The position numbers were made by a program, and so were the translations under genes. Positions 35,116 to 47,418 of a stretch of DNA of 64,000 bases are shown one piece after another. The notes under the pieces are model-generated. The model made no database searches and was not told where the DNA came from. It was given only the letters and a program-made list of their open reading frames with translations. The DNA comes from Quercus robur (lineage: Eukaryota; Streptophyta; Magnoliopsida; Fagales; Fagaceae): contig NC_065543.1 in the NCBI RefSeq assembly GCF_932294415.1, positions 42,120,277-42,184,276 on the forward strand. Direction: 5' to 3'. Every line of letters starts with the position of its first letter. Within the stretch, counting starts at the first letter, position 1.

Positions 35116-37557
35116 TGTCGATGCTCGTTTTTGCAAATTCATACCCAAAACCCATAAGGAAGAAAGCCCAATAAAAAGTATGGCCCAAAGGCCCACCAAA
35201 AAGACCGAAAAGCAAGAAGGGCCCAAAAAAAAGAAGTGCAAAGGGAAGTGATTTGCAACAAAATACAGATCTGCAATAGAATACAAATCTGCAGCAGAAT
35301 ATAGATGTGCTGCAAAATGCAGCTCTTCAGCAGAATGGCTTTGACATACTAAGGCAAATTGGGTCCAAGACCCTTTTAGTCCAATAAATATTATTTAGCC
35401 CATAAAGGCCCAAATTCTTTTGTATAAAAGGATAGGAGTGAAAACTAATATGAAGAAGCACGATGAAAAGAAATGAGGAACAACAGAAAGTGTCAGCAGC
35501 AGGCACTGCACGAAGGAAAAGAAAAAAGAAAAAAAGGGGGAATGACAAATACAGCAAGAAATGCATGAAGAAATAAGACAAATCCAGCAACAGAAAACAC
35601 GTGCAGGAGAAAGAAAAAAAAATCAGAGAAAAGACAAAAGAAAACAAAGCAAGACTAAAAGCCTATACCCTCTTCCACAGAGGACAAACACAGGAGACAT
35701 GCAACAGGACGAAACAAAATCTATCTGTTATAGCAGATATGGCGTGGGAATGAAAGAAGACAAAAACAAATGATAGTGGAGCAAGCACGCAAGGGTCGGA
35801 GCACCACCAACCTGTAGCAAGCCAATACAAGGGAGGCGGGCCCACGGTTAAGGAATTTAGAGGGTGTGGTTTGGTGGTAGGGAGAAAATGGGTCTATATT
35901 TGGTTTCCAGTCGTGATTTCTTTTGGGAATATACCCTATTGGGATAGAATCTTACCCAAAAGAGGTAGTAGATGGTTGGGACCATCTGATGCATGCCATA
36001 GAGGTGGGTAGTGAGGTAGCTCAATCTTTATCTATTTGAACCCAAAGGTAGAGGTATACTGCAAGAACAAATAAAATAGAATTTTATCTTGAAATGAGTA
36101 GTGGTGCAGCAAATGTATTTTGAACAAAGGTAATGGTCGGGCAACCAATGGGTTGGTGGGCAGTCTTGAAGGAATGCCCATAACAAGCCAAAAACAGTTG
36201 GTGAAGCCTTAGGGGTAAAAGGTAGAAATCTCATTGAATCAGTTCACTATAAAAGGAAGAGGTAGTCATGGATGAAAGGGGAAGTACTTAAAGGGGGAGG
36301 CACCCAAGGAGAGGGACCCAAGAAAAGGAAAGACTCAAGGGGGAACAACCCACGGCAAGAGAGTAGTAAGAAACTAAGAGTAAAAAGATCGAAAAGAAAG
36401 AAAGAAAGAAAGTGATAAAAAGAAAATAGAAAACATGGTAGGAATAGAGGGATGCATCAATAGACTATCATTTCCTTCCCTCTTAGCAAACCCACTCTTT
36501 GGAATCCCAAAAGTAGTGACAAGTAGCCATTTAGGCACATTCTCCAAAATACACAACTTTGTTGGCAAAAGCCTTTGACAAGATTGTTCAAGTTGGGGTT
36601 TGGGTTCTTTCTTGGTTTACATATTCTACGAGAAGATTCAATATTTGATCTTGGTCACAAATATATTTGATTTCACTCATTAGAACTTATACTTGTTGTA
36701 TTTAGTCAGTCTGTTGTAGCAACTTTTTATCACATTCGCTGCATCAATTGTCCTATTGCGGTATCTTCATTTGCTATACTAGTTATTCTGTTGTAGCATC
36801 TTTTTATTATATTTACCGTGTTAGTTATTATACTAGCTAAATCTTTTCTGCTGAAACTTTCTTATTTCTTTGTTATTACATGTTTTACTCTTGACACAAA
36901 CCAATCATTATTCTGTCATACGTACATGTATACACTGTAGCTCATGTTCTATCATATATTTTATATATGTATATGTGAATACGTATAAGTACATATACGA
37001 ATATATGTATGTATATATTTGAGAATACACTAACCCACGTAAACTAACATTTGCTTGATGGGTATTTTCTTTGGATTTTAGAGTTGTTTATGTGCAGGAA
37101 GTGGAGAAATATTTTCTACAGTGGAAAATAAAGAGTAGTCATTCACGTTGCAGAAAAGTGTAGAAAACTTTATTGCACAGCAGAACACTTTACTGCATAG
37201 CAAAAAGTTAAGAAAAGCCAGCTTTGCAACAAAAAATGCAGAAATGTCACATTGTAGAAAAATGCAGAAGACATTACCACATTGCAGAAAGTTAAGAAGA
37301 GTCAATATTGTGGCAGAAACTGGAGAAAAGTTTCTTCTCCAGAAAAAATGGAGAATAAGCCCATTTTGTAGCGTCTTCTCTTGAACTTTGGACTCAATGT
37401 TTGCGCACAAGCTGGCAACGGCAGAATGGTACCTCAGAGCCCATTCTGCAGAGCATTAGGCCCAACTTCCTTCTTAGAAAAAACCTAGATTAAACGTTGT
37501 TTAATAACACCAAGACGCATGTCTTAGGTACAAGAAACGTAAAAAGAACCCTCAACA
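35116..37557. mobile_element. Solo LTR, 2.44 kb
   Basis: Starts TGTCGATGCTCG, ends GAACCCTCAACA, and is flanked by the direct repeat TAAAT at 35111-35115 and 37558-37562. TATA-like words occur at 35422 (GTATAAAAGG) and 36247 (CTATAAAAGG). It has no coding frame, many A/G-rich runs and repeated GCAGAAAA words at 37090-37340. Size and absence of genes fit a large solo LTR such as those of Tat/Ogre relatives. The parent family is not identified. Confidence 0.82.
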
Positions 37558-37562
37558 TAAAT

Positions 37563-37689
37563 TATCCAAAAAATTATTATAGGTTGTTCTTTAAAAAAAA
37601 AATCTCAATTTTTTTAGGGGTCCAATTGGTTAGAAGGGTAAAAAAGTGGGAGGAAGAAATTGGGGAAGAGATATAAAAGTAGGAGGATA
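37563..37689. other. Older sequence left of the second Tat element
   Basis: AT- and purine-rich flank that continues beyond the element at 48057. With its words GGTTAGAAGGGTAAAAAAGTGGGAGG it looks like a diverged repeat that served as insertion target. Confidence 0.35.
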
Positions 37690-37694
37690 GAAAA

Positions 37695-38327
37695 TGATAG
37701 AGAAGTGGAAAACAATCCATCTCCAGATCGTCCAAATGGATCGTTCAGAGCCTACAGCGCAGGTTGATCCAAGAGTTTATCCAGAAGAAAGAGAAACGTC
37801 CATGAATAATAGCACCACTCCATAAGTTTAAGTCTCCCATGGACGACAGGATCGTCCATGAGGTTCGTCCATGAGAAATCGTTAAATATCCTTGGACGAC
37901 TAAACCACCCTACACCAGACGGACGAAAGCTCAACACTTAGACTTTCGACAACCCGCTACTATCTCAACAAACCCTTCCGAATAAGTTAACTTCCATTAG
38001 CAGTTACCGTTTTATATCCATTGAGGTAGTTAACTTCGGAGTTGTTGGTTTCCACAAATCCTGGGGAGGTTATTGGACAAATAACCGCCCCGGGCTCCCT
38101 ATATAAGGGACCGGTCTGAACCCGACAAAGGTAAGATTTTCTCTCAGACAAATTTCCAAAACACTTGGAACTTCATTCTCTACAAGTCTAACTTCTCCAT
38201 CGGAGGGGGTTCGACCGGTCTTCTCCGGTCTCCTCTTTGATCGCGTTTTCTTCCTTGCAGGCCATCAACCGTTTGAACAGCCCACCGAAGCCAGGCCATT
38301 CCACCTTACTGATTCGGAGCAATATCA
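37695..38327 (+). repeat. Left LTR of the second Tat element
   Basis: 633 bp, TG...CA ends. A TATATAA box lies at 38100-38106, so the transcript should start shortly after. A GTAAG donor-like word follows at about 38131. Confidence 0.96.
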
Positions 38328-38329
38328 GT

Positions 38330-38345
38330 TGGCGCCGTCTGTGGG
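38330..38345 (+). other. Primer binding site of the second Tat element
   Basis: TGGCGCCGTCTGTGGG starts three bases after the LTR. The TGGCGCCG opening is the usual plant Ty3/gypsy type that pairs with a tRNA 3' end (often tRNA-Asp); which tRNA is used here was not determined. Confidence 0.8.
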
Positions 38346-38393
38346 AAGCGAAGGTTGTTTTGCGACTTTCTTTTCCGCGACAAAGGGTTAGGA

Positions 38394-41300
38394 TGGTCAG
38401 GACCAGGTTGAGGGCTACTAGCCCTGGCCGTCAGGGAAGCAGAGGCGCTTCAAGTGATCCCCAGCGTGATCGCCAATCTGCACCAGTCATGCAGACGTCA
38501 TTCGTTCAGAATATGCAATCCATGGCGGCTGCAATGGCGGAATTGACTCGCCAAAACCAGGAGTTAAGGATGGAGATCACTCAGAGGAGACAGACACGTG
38601 AGGAACACGCAGGGCAGACACAAGGCCATGGTGACACACAGAATACTGAGATTGGAAGTCAGTGTAGAGGCACCACTTCACGGACAGTGCCACACTTGAA
38701 AGAGGAGATGGACCAAATGAAGAAAGTCACGGAGGAGATGAAGGAGAACATAAGGAGAACGAATCCTATAGAGGATTTGGTCCATAGGACTGACTCTCCT
38801 TTTACGGCTTCCATCAATGGCCACCCTCTACCATCAAAGTTCAAACTACCTTCCCTGGACTTGTATAATGGGACGCGTGACCCCTTTGATCACATTGCAA
38901 CATTCAAGACAACAATGCACCTTCAAGGGGTCTCTGATGAAATCATGTGTCGAGCCTTCCCTACTACCCTTAAAGGCCCGGCACGAGTTTGGTTCAGTAA
39001 AATCCCCCCAAGTTCCGTAAGTTCTTTCGAAGAGTTAAGCAAATTGTTTGTTAACAATTTCATCGGGGGACAAAGGCACAAGCGGTCTTCGTCCAGCTTA
39101 CTGACCATAGAACAAGGGGAGAACGAAAGCCTGCGGTCATTCATCACTCGCTTCAACAGAGAAGCCCTTAGTGTGGACGAGGTGGACGACAAGCTTCTAC
39201 TGGCAGCCTTCCACAACGGGATTAATTCGGATTTATTTATCCACAAGCTATACGAGAAGGAGCCTCAAACCATGGCCGAGCTCGTCCATTCGGCTCAGAA
39301 CTTCATGAATGCAGAAGATGCAATCATAGCCAAGAAGAGGAAAAGAGCTGAGAGGATGGAAGCGCACCCAGCTCGACACTCAGAACAAGCCCCTCGTCCA
39401 AAGAAGGGACGGACGGAAGATAGGAAGGAACGAGATAGCAGGAAGACAGGTCCCTTGGGAAGAAGCCAGAACTATACGCCCCTGAACGCTCCACTTAATC
39501 AGGTGCTCATGCAAATCAAAGACGATCCTTCTTTAAAATGGCCAGAGAAGATGAAAGGGGATCCCAACAAGCGCAATAAGAACAAATATTGTCGCTTCCA
39601 CAGGGACCATGGGCATGACACGGATGAATGTTATGACCTAAAACAGAAAATTGAGAACCTTATCAGACAAGGAAAGTTGAAGCACTTCGTTGGAAGGGAT
39701 CGTACAGATGAGAAGCTGAAAGGCAAAATAGAGGAGTCATCCCGGCCCCCATTAGGAGAGATAAGGATTATCGTTGGAGGGAACTCGATGAGGCAATCTT
39801 CCAAGTCGAAGAAGACGTATCTCAAAGCGGTACAAAACGTCCAGCTCTCTAGACGATCACCAAGGACGAGATCAATGGACGAGCCAACCATTTCCTTCAC
39901 CGACGAAGATGCTGAGAGGATCCATCACCCGCATGATGATGCGATCGTCATTACACTGCTCATTGCAGATTATACAACCAGGAGAGTGTTAGTTGACAAT
40001 GGAAGTTCAGCAGACATATTGTACTACCCCGCCTTCCAACAAATGAGGCTTGGACGAGATCAACTTCGTCCAGTATGCTCGCCACTGATAGGATTTGGAG
40101 GAATGAAGGTGCAGCCCGTAGGTACCATTACATTACCAGTTGTGGTAGGGTCGTACCCGCAACAGATAACCAAGGAAGTCAATTTCCTCGTGGTAGATTG
40201 TACCTCTTCATACAATGCCATTATTGGAAGACCCACTCTTAATAGTTGGAAGGCGATAACCTCGACCTACCATCTATCAGTCAAATTCCCTACGGAGTAC
40301 GGGATAGGACAAGCACAAGGAGATCAGTTGGCAGCTAGAGAATGCTACTTAGCCATGATGGCTTTGGACGAACAGGTGCAGACAATGAGCATCGAGGAAA
40401 GAAGAGTTATTGCAGAGCCCACGGAAGTGTTGGAAGATGTTCTTTTGCAAGAAGATGATCCTGAGAAATTTACCAGAATTGGAACATGTATGAAGGAGAA
40501 GGCAAGAGAAGACCTCATCCAGTTCCTGAGAAAAAGTATCGACGTTTTTGCATGGAGTCATGACGACATGCCAGGAATCGACCCAAGTGTGATCACTCAT
40601 CGATTGAATGTATACCTCTTTTTTAAGCCTATCTGTCAGAAGAAGAGGGTATTCGCTCCCGAGAGGGACAAAGCTATCAAGGAAGAGGTTCAAAAACTGA
40701 CCACGGCAAAATTCATGAAGGAAGTCTATTACCCGGATTGGTTAGCCAATGTGGTGATGGTGAAGAAAGCTAATGGAAAGTGGAGAATGTGCGTAGACTT
40801 CACTGACTTGAACAAAGCATGTCCCAAGGATAGTTATCCTCTGCCACGCATTGATCAATTGGTGGACTCTACTGCTGGCCATCAGTTGCTGAGCTTCATG
40901 GATGCCTTCTCAGGATATAATCAGATCAAGATGGATGAAGCTGATCAGGAAAAAACTTCCTTCATTACCAGCCAAGGCTTGTTTTGCTACAAAGTGATGC
41001 CCTTTGGCTTGAAGAACGCAGGGGCAACTTATCAAAGGTTAGTGAATCACATGTTTCGTCCACAAATAGGACGGAATGTGGAGGTTTATGTCGACAACAT
41101 GCTTGTGAAGAGCATAGACAAGGGAAGCCATCTAGACGACTTACAGGAAACCTTTGAAACACTTCGGCGATATAAGATGAAGTTGAACCCAAGCAAGTGT
41201 GCATTCGGAGTATCGTCGGGAAAGTTTCTGGGATTCATGGTCTCGCAAAGAGGAATTGAGGCAAATCCGGACAAGATCCAGGCTATATTGAACATGGAGC

Positions 41301-43618
41301 CACCGAAGAGTATCAAGGAAGTCCAATCCTTCACAGGACGAGTTGCCGCTTTGAACAGGTTTGTTTCGAAAGCCACAGATAAGTGTTTACCTTTCTTTAA
41401 ATTCCTCAGGAAGGCATTTGAGTGGACGAACGAATGCCAAAGGGCCTTCCAAGACCTGAAAGACTATCTCACAACTGCCCCATTATTAAGTCCATCCGTG
41501 CAAGGAGAAGAACTGTACCTATACTTAGCGGTGTCCCTACACGCCGTAAGTTCAGCTTTAATCAGAGAAGAGGGGAAAATACAAAAGCCGGTGTACTACA
41601 TTAGCCGGGCACTCAGAGGAGCAGAGGGAAGATATCCGCTCATGGAGAAATTGGCTTTTGCACTAATAACGGCTTCTAGGAAGTTAAGACATTACTTCCA
41701 AGTTCATGTCATCAATGTCATGACGGACCATCCGCTTAAGAAGGCAATGAACAAGCTGGAAGCCGCAGGACGACTGATTCAGTGGGCAGTTGAACTTAGT
41801 GAATTCGACATTCGGTACCAACCGAGAAATGCAATAAAGGCTCAAGCCCTAGCAGATTTCATCGCAGAGTTCACTCCATGTTACGAAGACCTGGGGGAAG
41901 GAGAGTACAACAACAAATGGGTCGTCCATGTAGATGGATCGTCTACATTATATGCTGGAGGAATAGGAGTTGTTTTGCGGTCGCCAGAAGGGGACAAATT
42001 GAAATACAAGGCCCGTCTGCAATACCAGACTACTAACAATGAAGTGGAGTATGAAGCCCTTTTAAAGGGGTTGGAACTGGCCAAATCCGTAGAAGCATAC
42101 TCAATACTTGTCCTGGGAGATTCTCAATTGGTCATAGGCCAAGTCAATGGGACATGTGAAGCCAAGGAAGACAGAATGAAAAAATATCTAAGGAAGGTAG
42201 TACGCCTTGTGAAGAAATTCAAAAAAGCAGATTTTGTTCAAATCCCAAGGGAAGAGAATATGGAGGCAGATACTCTGGCGAATGAAGCATCTGCGAATGA
42301 GGCGTTGGACGAAATGGATGATGTACACTACATGCCTAGTATAGACCTTCCAGAACTAATGCAAATAGAGGGAGAAGGAAATTGGATGACCCCAATAGTG
42401 TCATACTTAAAGGACGGAAGGCTTCCAGAAGAGAAGGACGAAGCTAGGAAGCTCAGGGTCAAGTCAGCCAGGTATGTACTTATGGACGAGGTGTTGTATA
42501 AGAGAGGTTTTTCCCAGCCTCTCTTAAGATGTTTGGCTCCGGACGAGGCAAATTACATGTTGAGGGAGGTTCACGAAGGAGCATGCGGGAACCATTCGGG
42601 AGCCAGATCACTCGTCCATAAAGTCATCCGTAGCGGATTCTATTGGCCAACCATCCAAGCTGATGCTAAAGCATATGTCAAAGTATGTGATCAATGTCAA
42701 CGCTTTAGCAACATTCCCAGACAGCCAGCAGAATATCTCACGCCAATGATGGCCCCTTGGCCTTTCGCACAATGGGGACTTGACACTTTGGGGCCCTTTC
42801 CGACTGGAACTCGGCAAATGAAGTTTCTGGTGGTGGGAATAGATTACTTCACAAAATAGGTGGAAGCCGAACCCTTGGCCAAAATTACGCAGCAGAATGT
42901 CAAGAACTTCGTCTGGAAGAACATTGTATGCAGATTCGGAGTACCTAGGGTGCTAGTGTCTGACAATGGACGACAGTTTGACAACACACCTTTCAGGGAA
43001 TTTTGTGAACAGCTTGGAATGAAGAACCATTACTCCTCACCCTCCCACCCACAGGCCAATGGCCAGGCAGAAGTAGCAAACCGATCCTTGCTGAAGATCA
43101 TCAAGACTCGGCTCGAAGGGGCAAAGGGAATATGGCCGGATGAATTACCAGGTGTTTTATGGGCTTATAGAACGACAGTGAGAACTCCAATAGGAGAAAC
43201 TCCTTTTAAACTAGCCTACGGAAGCGAGGCAGTTATACCAGCAGAAGTACACATGACGAGCCACAGGGTGAGGAAGTATCAAACTGAAGAAAACGAGGAA
43301 CAGCTCCGTCTTAACCTTGACCTTATGGACGAGGTCAGGATGGATGCAGAACAGAGGACAGCAAGGTACAAAAATCTCATGGCAAGACAATATGACGCTA
43401 TGGTGAAGCCTAGGCGTTTCAACATCGGGGATCTCGTCTTGAAGAGGGTTACCTTGGCAACAAAAAACCCGGCCTACGGGAAACTTGGCCCAAACTGGGA
43501 AGGACCTTATAGGGTTATCAACTGCAAAAGGCAAGGATCCTACTATTTGGAAGCTTTGGATGGGCGGAGGCTGAAACACCCTTGGAATGTTGAGCACCTC
43601 AGGAAGTACCATCAATAA
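38394..43618 (+). other. gag-pol region of the second Tat element
   Basis: One long coding region of the polyprotein type, about 1.74 kilocodons in span, with about one break. The first in-element Met after the primer site (MVRTRLRATSP) is the likely start. Parts: gag with a capsid-like block (FDHIATFKTTMHLQG) and zinc knuckle near 39580-39640; protease with DNGSSADIL near 39995; reverse transcriptase about 40640-41330; RNase H about 41410-41860; a second, archaeal-type RNase H about 41910-42290 (HVDGSS, NNEVEYEAL); integrase about 42490-43618 with the HHCC finger, a catalytic core and the C-terminal GPNWEGPYRV motif. There is no chromodomain. Dual RNase H supports the Tat lineage. Confidence 0.94.
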
Positions 43619-44822
43619 GTGCTGACTCTTCACCAGTGTCCTTGGACGAGATATATGGACGACCAGAAGTGTTTACTACTGTCAAGTGTTTTTAAGTATT
43701 TTAATAATCCCCTAGAAAGTACATTAGTGTTTTCACTTTTGTACTATTCATGGATGAGTTGGTTTGTATTTTTAATTCAATAAGGCACTAGCTAATGAGC
43801 ATGTGCCATGCCTGTGGACGAATGTTTACATAAGTTTGGATTTTCAAATATATATATGTTGTTTTCAAGTATCTTATTGGAATCCTTATATGTTCATTCA
43901 GATTGATCCGCAAAAAGAAAGCAAGCATGGACGAATGAAATCCTTGGACGCAAGGATATATCGTCCATAAGCCTTCCTCCAAAGGAAAGATGAAAAGGTC
44001 CATCCGTCCAGAAATAGGACGAGATGAAACCTAAACTGAAAATTAAGCTAAGGTCCATCCGTCCAGAAATAGGACGAGATGAAACCTAAACTGAAAATTA
44101 AGCTAAGGTCCATCCGTCCAGAAATAGGACGAGATGAAACCTAACCTGAAAATGAAACCGAGGTCCATCCGTCCAGAACATAGGACGAGATGAAACCCAA
44201 GCTAAAAATAAAGCAAAGTTTCATCCGTCCAGAACATGGGACGAGATGAAAAGGGCATACTCCTCTAGACCTCAAGACGAGATGACTTCCCGAAAGTGTT
44301 CGTCCGAGATGCGGACGAGCAAAGACTTTGAAACTAGCTTAATAATCCATTACATTGGACGAGAAATCGCTAAAAAGTCTAATCATCAAGGACGACAAAA
44401 TGATCGTCCATAATTTTGGAATGATGAAAAATCTAGCCAAAAGGAATCAATTTACTTTATCTTGGTGATGTAATAAAATTCACCCCCATGCCCAAGACGA
44501 GGTGAACTGAATTCCTAGATGGACGAACTACACTGATATGAAAATAAAAATTTCATACATAAAGATGGAAACGTAAATATTCAAACACAATGGAAGTAAA
44601 AATAAAAGTATTCATTTCTTTCATGAAATTCAAAGGGTGGACAACCAACGTCCAAAAACCCTTTAGTTTTGAATATGAAAATGTATATAAAACTCGTCCA
44701 TAATCCTGGACGAGATGATTGTACTTGCTTGAGCTTTAAAATAAAAGAAAAAGAAAAGGCCCAAAACAACTGGCACTTCCATGAAAAGGCAAATAAAAGT
44801 AGATTTTCTAAGGAAACAGATT
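43619..44822. other. Non-coding 3' region of the second Tat element
   Basis: Untranslated stretch after integrase, rich in GGACGA/TCGTCC words, with the tandem array at 43997-44250. No gene seen. Confidence 0.7.
43997..44250. repeat. Tandem repeat, 55-bp unit, second Tat element
   Basis: GGTCCATCCGTCCAGAA starts at 43997, 44052, 44107 and 44162 (exact 55-bp spacing), with a changed fifth unit near 44219. The first copies are almost identical, so the array is young. Confidence 0.93.
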
Positions 44823-47067
44823 TCACTTGGGCAAGCTCGTCTTAGGGTCGTCCTGAGTGACTTCAGTGTTAGCGTCGTCCATGATGTTAACGTCCTCGGA
44901 ACTCGTCTGCAACACGGAACTCTCTGTAGCAAGAGGAAGCTTGAAGGAGTTGAAGTCCAAATCAGGATATGCCTCTTTGGCATCAGCACGGAAGTCTTCA
45001 TAACCAGCTGCATAATGACTGTCTAGACGATTCTTATACTCGTCAGACTTCTTAAAGGCAGCAATTGCCTCTTCACGTGCCTTCTCCAAAGACGAGGTAA
45101 GCTCTGACACTTGTCCTTCGAGATGGACGATGTGGGTATCCTTCTCTAAATTGTCAGCTTTGAGCTCCTCCACATCGTTCTTCAGCTTCGTCTCGCTTCC
45201 CAGCAGACGATTAAAGTCCTCGGTCAACCTAATGACCTCCCCCTTCTTGGATAAAATCTCATGGCTCAGCTCCTTAACCTTCTCCTTGGCCGTCTTAGCA
45301 TCTGAAGCAAGCTCCTTGGCTTGACAGGTTGCTGTATAAAACTTTGACATAGCCTGCATTTGGACGAAAAAGAGTTAGACATTTCATTCAAGATAAAATG
45401 TTTACACACAAGGACGAGGAATAAATTTACCTTGAAAAGGTCATGGATGCCAGAGCGTTCAAACTCCTTCACTGACATGTTGTAACATTCGTTAACTTCA
45501 TGATCAGTGACGATTCCTTTGAACGTCCTCCATGCATAACCCTCGTCCAGAACCAAATTAGGTGGACGATCAGAGGACTCTGAAGGGCTTGGCTTTTGAG
45601 AAGCTTTGGGAGGTGGTGGAGGATCAGACTGGACAGGATGAACTGTTTGGACGGGCTCCACGTCCACCACAGGTTCGTCCAAGTTCACTGTTGGTGGTAC
45701 GAACTTAGGAACCTTGGGAAGGGAAGTCTTACTTGACTTTTGCTTCTTGTGGCCACGACGACTGGGAAGGTCGTCTCGGTCCACAGTACTTAAGATTGGT
45801 TTAGACTTCCTCTTCCCAGCCTGGACGGAAGCCACTTTGACAGTAGGGGCAGCAGCATCCTCGTCCCCGCTAGCCACTGTTTTTTCTTTGTTTTCCCTCA
45901 TCGTGCTTATCCCTATGACGAGGAAAATTAATTAAAATATATATATATATAGATAAATAAATAAAAGAAAGGAGAGCTGAAATAACAAAGTACAATGGAC
46001 GACACTTACTTCGACGAGTGAGCTCTTCGTGAGCTAAGTTTTCAGCAGTTGGGACTGGACCAAGTCCCCAAGTAGCTAGACGACTAAGGGTAACTAAGTC
46101 GTGGAAAGTCCTTCCTGGGAAGGTGCGAACCACGTCTATCCGGTCCAAGAAAAACTTGTCCAAGTGTGGACGAACAACAGCTGCATCACCAAGATAAAGG
46201 GTTAGACGAGAGACAGATAAGGAATTTTAAAGGAAAAACAAGATAAAATGGAAAGAAAAACATACCCTCAGGACGAAGACGACCTAGAGGGCTGGTAAAA
46301 GGTGGGAAGAGGGGAATACCCACATCAGCTGGGTCCCCAGCCCAATTTCCAGAAATAATAAAAAATTCTTTTTTCCAAAGTCGGTCAGACGAACTACGGC
46401 CCGTTATTAAACTGTAATATGAACCTCTGGACGAGAATTGGTAGAACCCAGCAGATTTTTTGATCTCTGAGGGCTTATAGCAGTAAAGGAACTCGTCCAC
46501 TGTAATTGGACGGTCCCCTTCCAATGCCTCACGCCATAATACTTGCATGGCAACAATCGTCCTCCAACCATTGGGATTGAGCTGGTTAGGCCCAATACCC
46601 AACCTTTGGAAGAGGTCTCTGCAGAAAGAGTTTAGGGGAAACCTAAGGCCTGCTAAAAGATAAGAAGCATATACCCCTAAGCCAGAGGAAGGGGAACAAC
46701 ACCATTCTCCAACCTTGGGTAGACGAGGGTTAAGCTCTTTAGGGATTTGATATCTATCTACAAGAGTTTTTAACTTAGCACCGTCTAAGGTGGATGTTAC
46801 TTCTGGGGCACAACTATAGATTACATCTTCTTCGTCCTCTTCCTCGTCTTGAGGAGAACTAGACGGCTGTCTGGACGAACTAGCCCCAGATCCAGAAGCC
46901 GCCCTACGTCGTTGTTCCTGAAATTCCTCTAAGGGAATGCCAGGAACCCCAGACGAGTAATGCTCGTCTGAAGAATCACTACAGGACGAACTATCTACAC
47001 TACCCTCACTCTCAGAGCCGTCCTGGTAGTCGTCTATCTCTCTCTCGAAACTAGAAGATGAAGACAT
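44823..47067 (-). other. Antisense gene region of the second Tat element (PF04195-like product)
   Basis: Reads opposite to gag-pol. Parts along the minus strand: a Ser/Glu/Asp-rich acidic N-terminus starting MSSSSSFEREIDDYQDGSE (about 47067-46850); a globular domain with NPNGWRTIVAMQVLW, ITVDEFLYCYKPSE and LWKKEFFIISGNW (about 46810-46290); a short linker block (about 46163-46015); a basic Lys/Pro-rich part (about 45900-45440); and a long heptad-rich coiled coil (about 45360-45050) with an acidic tail to 44823. Blocks meet at intron-like GT/AG edges. The domain resembles the 'putative gypsy type transposon' family PF04195 (from memory, not searched). Extra antisense genes are known in the Tat lineage; their role is unknown. 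The matching region in the first element has the same order of parts. Confidence 0.8.
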
Positions 47068-47407
47068 GTTTGAAATGTAGAGGACTTAAAATGAGAGCCT
47101 AAAAATAAAAAAAAGAAAAGAGGAAATACCTGATGAAACTAGGACGAGAGCTAGACGAGAATCTTGGACGAGTTGGCAGAAGAGAGAATGAGGAAATAAG
47201 TGAGGGGCATGAAAGAGAATGCGCTATTTATAGGCCCCAGCAACAGAGTCAACGAAACGACACTCGCCATTCAGAAATTGACACGTGGCGATCCCTTTGG
47301 GAAACGAGATCGACACGACTGGCCAACCAACAGTTTCGCGACACGTGGCGTACGAAAAAGCGAAATTTTGTTAAAATCACGACAATGTCCTAGACGACCC
47401 TTTGAAC

Positions 47408-47418
47408 AAAGGGGCAAC
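47408..47418 (+). other. Polypurine tract of the second Tat element
   Basis: AAAGGGGCAAC lies directly before the right LTR and matches the GGGGGCAAC tract of the first element. Confidence 0.85.

Noticed and set aside
38237-38393. Extension of the gag frame upstream into the LTR and primer site
   Set aside because: The frame is open by chance there; the start after the primer binding site fits the family.
43997-44250. Regular 55-bp units resembling a CRISPR array
   Set aside because: Units are direct head-to-tail repeats without unique spacers, in a plant retrotransposon.
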